This document shows, in pieces, positions 61,147 through 64,000 of a DNA stretch of 64,000 nt. The stretch comes from Myxococcales bacterium. Its GTDB lineage: Bacteria; Myxococcota_A; Polyangia; Nannocystales; Nannocystaceae. The translations under genes were made by a program, and so were the position numbers. Positions within the stretch are counted from its first letter, which is position 1, and each line of letters starts with the position of its first letter. The stretch lies in NCBI GenBank assembly GCA_020633315.1, contig JACKDV010000013.1, positions 170,244 to 234,243 of the forward strand. Reading direction: 5' to 3'. The notes under the pieces are model-generated. The model had not been told where the DNA came from and did no database searches. It worked only from the letters and a program-made list of their open reading frames with translations.

Positions 61147-61665
61147 ATGCTCGAGCGATCGCTCCTCGTGCCGGCGCTGCTCGTCCTCGCGGGGGGATGT
61201 CGGCAGCCCAACCCCGAGTGGCAGGGGCCGGCCGCGGGCGACGGGACCACGGCGCCGGCGACCGGTGACGCGACGAGCGAGGGTGCCAGCACGAGCGAGG
61301 GCGCCAGCTCGACGGAGGGCAGCGGCTCGGTCACCACCGCCGCGCCCGAGTGCACGGTGGACGAGGACTGTGCCGAGCCCACCCCGCTGTGCATCGACGA
61401 CACGTGCGTGGGCACGGGCGAGGGCACGCCCTGCCAGGCCGATGCCATGTGCCCGGCCACGGCTCCCTTCTGCAATCCCGAGGGCGAGTGCCAGGACGGC
61501 AACGAGGGCGATCCCTGCGATCCCATGCTGCCCATGGGCAGCTGCTCCGACGAGGCCCCGTACTGCGCGGCCGATGGGATGTGCCACGACGGCAGCCCGG
61601 GCGACCCCTGCGACGACGGCAGTCAGTGTGCGAGCGACCTGTGCGATGACGACGAGTGCGGGTGA
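61147..61665 (+). CDS. small Cys-rich lipoprotein
   Basis: The 172-residue lipoprotein has a lipobox (LLVLAGGC), a Ser/Thr/Gly linker with EGAST-type repeats and then about 16 cysteines in short EGF-like units (CTVDEDCAEPTPLCIDDTC, CDPMLPMGSCSDEAPYC). Probably a disulfide-rich surface protein. It is followed by the RCC1-repeat gene, whose likely start overlaps its end by 20 bases. Function unknown. Confidence 0.7.
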   Translation: MLERSLLVPALLVLAGGCRQPNPEWQGPAAGDGTTAPATGDATSEGASTSEGASSTEGSGSVTTAAPECTVDEDCAEPTPLCIDDTCVGTGEGTPCQADAMCPATAPFCNPEGECQDGNEGDPCDPMLPMGSCSDEAPYCAADGMCHDGSPGDPCDDGSQCASDLCDDDECG

Positions 61666-62863
61666 GTCGAGCGAGGGGATCGGTCGGGGTCGGGGCTTCG
61701 GCTCCCGCCCGTGGCTCATGGGCGTGCTGCTGGTGCTCGGGGGCTGCTACAGCGGACCGCCGCGCAGCTCGGGGCCCGTGACGCCGTCGCCCGTGCCCGT
61801 GGCCACGCCCACGCCCACGCCGCCGGTCGATCCCATCGTCGATCTCGCCTCTCGGGCCGAGCACACCTGTGCGCTGCGCCAGTCGGGGACCGTGCTGTGC
61901 TGGGGTCGCAACGACCAGGGCCAGCTCGGCAACGGCAGCCAGCGCGACTCGGCCCGGCTGGTGAAGGTGGACGGGCTGGTCGATGCGGTGCAGGTGGTCA
62001 CCGGTCGCGACTTCAGCTGTGCCATTCGCAAGGGCGGCAGCGTGGTGTGCTGGGGCCACGACGACGAGGGGCAGCTCGGCAGCGGCCGGCAGGGTCGCGC
62101 CGACGCGCCGAGCCTGCGGGCCTCCCGGGTCAACGGGCTGGGCGAGGTGGTGGAGCTGAGCACCGGCGAGTACCACACCTGCGCGCTGGAGCGCGGCGGC
62201 ACGGTGGCGTGCTGGGGCAACGGCGACGACGGCCAGATCGGCAGCGATGCCCAGCAGATCTTCACCACGCCCCAGCGCATCGGCTCGCTGGGCTCGGTGG
62301 CCCAGGTCGCCTCGGGCTGGTCCCACGTGTGCGCGCGCGAGACCTCGGGCAAGGTGTGGTGCTGGGGTCGCAACACCGAGGGGCAGCTCGGCGACGGCAA
62401 GTCGGGCAGTCGGATCAAGCCGGTGACCGTGGCCACCATCCGCGACGTGGTGGAGGTAGTCTCGGGCCACGAGCACAGCTGCGCGCGCACCCGCGACGGC
62501 CGGGTGTGGTGCTGGGGCGACAACGCCTCGGGGCAGCTCGGGCCGCTGGCGCGCGGCGAGGCCAAGGCCTACGCGCCGGTAGAGGTGCGCGACCTGGGCG
62601 ACGTGGTGCAGCTCGCGGCCGGCGACGAGCACAGCTGCGCGCGGCTGCGCTCGGGCCAGGTGACCTGCTGGGGCAGCAACGCCGCGGGACAGCTCGCGCC
62701 GGGGGCCGCCCGAGGCGCCACGCGGGCGGCCGCGCGGGACATCGACGATGCGATCGACGTGGCGCTGGGCACCCGGCACACCTGCGTGCTGCGAGCCGGC
62801 GGCGAGGTGGCCTGCTGGGGCGACGGCCAGGGCGGCGCGCTGGGGCCCTATCGCACGATCTAG
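61646..62863 (+). CDS. RCC1-repeat beta-propeller lipoprotein
   Basis: About seven RCC1-type repeats (HTCALRQSGTVLCWGRNDQG, CWGHDDEGQLGSG, VWCWGDNASGQLGPL) form a seven-bladed propeller after a lipobox (LMGVLLVLGGC). Start is uncertain: the ATG at 61646 gives a basic n-region (GRGRGFGSRPWL) but overlaps the previous gene; the ATG at 61718 gives a very short signal. In bacteria such propellers are secreted binding modules. Length 405 or 381 residues. Confidence 0.75.
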   Translation: MTTSAGESSEGIGRGRGFGSRPWLMGVLLVLGGCYSGPPRSSGPVTPSPVPVATPTPTPPVDPIVDLASRAEHTCALRQSGTVLCWGRNDQGQLGNGSQRDSARLVKVDGLVDAVQVVTGRDFSCAIRKGGSVVCWGHDDEGQLGSGRQGRADAPSLRASRVNGLGEVVELSTGEYHTCALERGGTVACWGNGDDGQIGSDAQQIFTTPQRIGSLGSVAQVASGWSHVCARETSGKVWCWGRNTEGQLGDGKSGSRIKPVTVATIRDVVEVVSGHEHSCARTRDGRVWCWGDNASGQLGPLARGEAKAYAPVEVRDLGDVVQLAAGDEHSCARLRSGQVTCWGSNAAGQLAPGAARGATRAAARDIDDAIDVALGTRHTCVLRAGGEVACWGDGQGGALGPYRTI

Positions 62864-62917
62864 GACCTTCGTCGGCCTGCCCCTTGCTCCTGGCCGCCGC
62901 TGGGGTACGAAGGCGGC

Positions 62918-63685
62918 ATGAGAGTGTCGCCGCTGCTGATCGTGCTGGCCCTGGCCGCCTGTGACTCCGCCCCCAAGAAGGACGATGCGGCCAAGACCGC
63001 CGCAGCCAGGACCGCTGGTCCGAAGGACGCCGCGGCGAAGACCGACGATGCGAAGGCCGACGATGCGAAGGCCGACGATGCGAAGACCGACGATGCGAAG
63101 GACGCTGCGGCGAAGGCCGACGACGCCGCGGGCGACGGAGCCGTCGCGCTCGCCGAGGGCGGTGCGGCCGACGACGCCGCCATCGCGGCCGCCGAGGGTC
63201 CCGTCATCGACCACACCGTCAAGCTCCTCGACGGCAGCGACAAGAGCCTGAGCGACTACCGCGGCAAGGCCCTGCTGGTGGTCAACACCGCCTCGGAGTG
63301 CGGCTTCACCCCGCAGTACGCCGGCCTGCAGGAGCTGTACGCCAAGTACAAGGACCGCGGCCTCGAGGTGCTCGCGTTCCCCTCCAACGACTTCGGCGGC
63401 CAGGAGCCCGGCGGTCCCGAGGAGATCCGCAGCTTCGTGGACGAACGCTACTCGGTGGAGTTCGAGATGTTCGACAAGGTCCACGCCAAGGGATCGGAGA
63501 TCGCCCCGCTGTACCGCACCCTCACCGAGCAGACGGGCGAGGGCATCGCGGGCGAGGTGAAGTGGAACTTCACCAAGTTCCTCGTGGATCCGCAGGGCCA
63601 CGTGGTGGCGCGCTTCGACTCCGCGGTCGATCCCACCGCGCCGGAGCTGGTCGAGGCGCTCGAGAAGGTGCTGCCCCCCGCCTGA
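62918..63685 (+). CDS. lipoprotein glutathione peroxidase-like protein
   Basis: The 255-residue exported protein has a lipobox (IVLALAAC) and an Ala/Lys/Asp repeat spacer (KADDAKADDAKTDDAK and similar, residues 30-75). A full thiol peroxidase of the glutathione-peroxidase family follows: catalytic Cys in NTASECGFTPQY, Gln in FPSNDFGGQEPG and the WNFTKFLVD Trp. The Cys (not Sec) form typically uses thioredoxin-like reductants. Location outside the inner membrane is unusual and suggests protection of the envelope from peroxides. Confidence 0.85.
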   Translation: MRVSPLLIVLALAACDSAPKKDDAAKTAAARTAGPKDAAAKTDDAKADDAKADDAKTDDAKDAAAKADDAAGDGAVALAEGGAADDAAIAAAEGPVIDHTVKLLDGSDKSLSDYRGKALLVVNTASECGFTPQYAGLQELYAKYKDRGLEVLAFPSNDFGGQEPGGPEEIRSFVDERYSVEFEMFDKVHAKGSEIAPLYRTLTEQTGEGIAGEVKWNFTKFLVDPQGHVVARFDSAVDPTAPELVEALEKVLPPA

Positions 63686-63724
63686 CCCGCGCCTTCGCGA
63701 GTCGAGCGTTGGCAGGCCGGGGCC

Positions 63725-64000
63725 GTGAACTGCCCCGACGACGACGCGCTGGCGCTGCTGCTGGCGGGCGAGGCCGACGACGAGGGGGCGCTGCACGAGC
63801 ACCTCGATCGCTGCCCTCGCTGCGCGGCGGTGATGGTCGAGCTGGCGGCCGCTCGTCGAGCTCCTCGGCGAGGCGGGGGCGAGCCCCGAGGGCGAGCTGC
63901 ATGGCGACGGGCACCGCAGCCAGCAGCCCCCGTTGCACGGCGAGACCCGTCGTGCTGTCGGGAGGGAGGGCGACCGAGTCGTCGTGCCTCACCGAGGTCA
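63725..64000 (+). CDS. N-terminus of a zinc-finger protein, probably a kinase (3' partial, possible frameshift)
   Basis: From a GTG at 63725 the frame reads CPDDDALALLLAGEADDEGA, then HEHLDRCPRCAAVMVELAA. This is an anti-sigma-type zinc finger like the N-terminus of the kinase at 27761-30916. Beyond about 63850 the plausible coding sequence (LVELLGEAGASPEGELHG) continues in a different frame, so a frameshift or sequencing error is likely. The rest is outside the window. Identification as a kinase is by analogy only. Confidence 0.5.
   Translation, partial: MNCPDDDALALLLAGEADDEGALHEHLDRCPRCAAVMVELAAARRAPRRGGGEPRGRAAWRRAPQPAAPVARRDPSCCREGGRPSRRASPRS

Overview
The window is about 70 percent G+C, densely packed, and reads as a myxobacterium (Myxococcota), most likely of the Nannocystis/Plesiocystis/Enhygromyxa side. 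The evidence is indirect. There are many secreted lipoproteins with Ser/Gly/Thr linkers after the lipobox, a TIGR04551-type outer-membrane barrel, several Hanks-type kinases (two with an N-terminal zinc finger), an FHA-bearing sigma-54 activator, and an AgmX-like C-terminal domain. No rRNA, CRISPR array, integrase or plasmid function was seen.

Layout. 0-13.5 kb: a 5'-truncated SIR2-nSTAND1-TPR protein, an AAA ATPase, a PH-domain membrane protein, an HTTM protein with its partner, an FHA protein, a large L,D-transpeptidase lipoprotein, a FolB-cupin fusion coupled to an SDR, and an MBL-fold hydrolase coupled to a shortened glutamate-synthase domain. 13.6-22.7 kb: a seven-gene leftward operon (lipoprotein, secreted alpha/beta hydrolase, TIGR04551 barrel, second lipoprotein, PhaE-like protein, acyl-CoA synthetase, PHA synthase), with a phasin and a PhaB-like SDR running the other way from a promoter-rich gap. 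This looks like a lipid uptake-to-storage locus. 22.9-31.4 kb: an unknown lipoprotein, a HAD phosphatase, a methyltransferase, SerA, a zinc-finger/kinase/TPR sensor and a sigma-54-promoted rhodanese. 31.4-33.6 kb: decayed DNA with a broken FG-GAP lipoprotein and a frameshifted IS256-type transposase between 45-bp direct repeats. 33.6-41.2 kb: a signalling module of an FHA-sigma-54 activator, two coupled kinases behind a sigma-54 promoter, two envelope proteins and a small Fis-like protein. 41.3-47.6 kb: an accessory segment bounded by an intact tRNA-Asp and a duplicated tRNA-Asp 3' part. It holds a KAP NTPase, two broken SEFIR genes sharing a 247-bp repeat, and two lipoproteins. 47.7-64 kb: an epoxide-hydrolase-like protein, a protein-free stretch that looks like two tandem structured RNAs, a GDPD, a papain-like protease, an endonuclease/exonuclease/phosphatase lipoprotein, a 1937-residue alpha-2-macroglobulin, five more lipoproteins and the start of another zinc-finger protein.

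Two patterns cut across the window. First, stop/start overlaps (ATGA or GTGA) join neighbouring genes at least eleven times. Second, many first-of-operon genes have a TAnnnT-like -10 hexamer, often preceded by TGC or TGG, only 6-11 bases before the start codon. That spacing predicts leaderless or nearly leaderless mRNAs and was used here to choose several starts.
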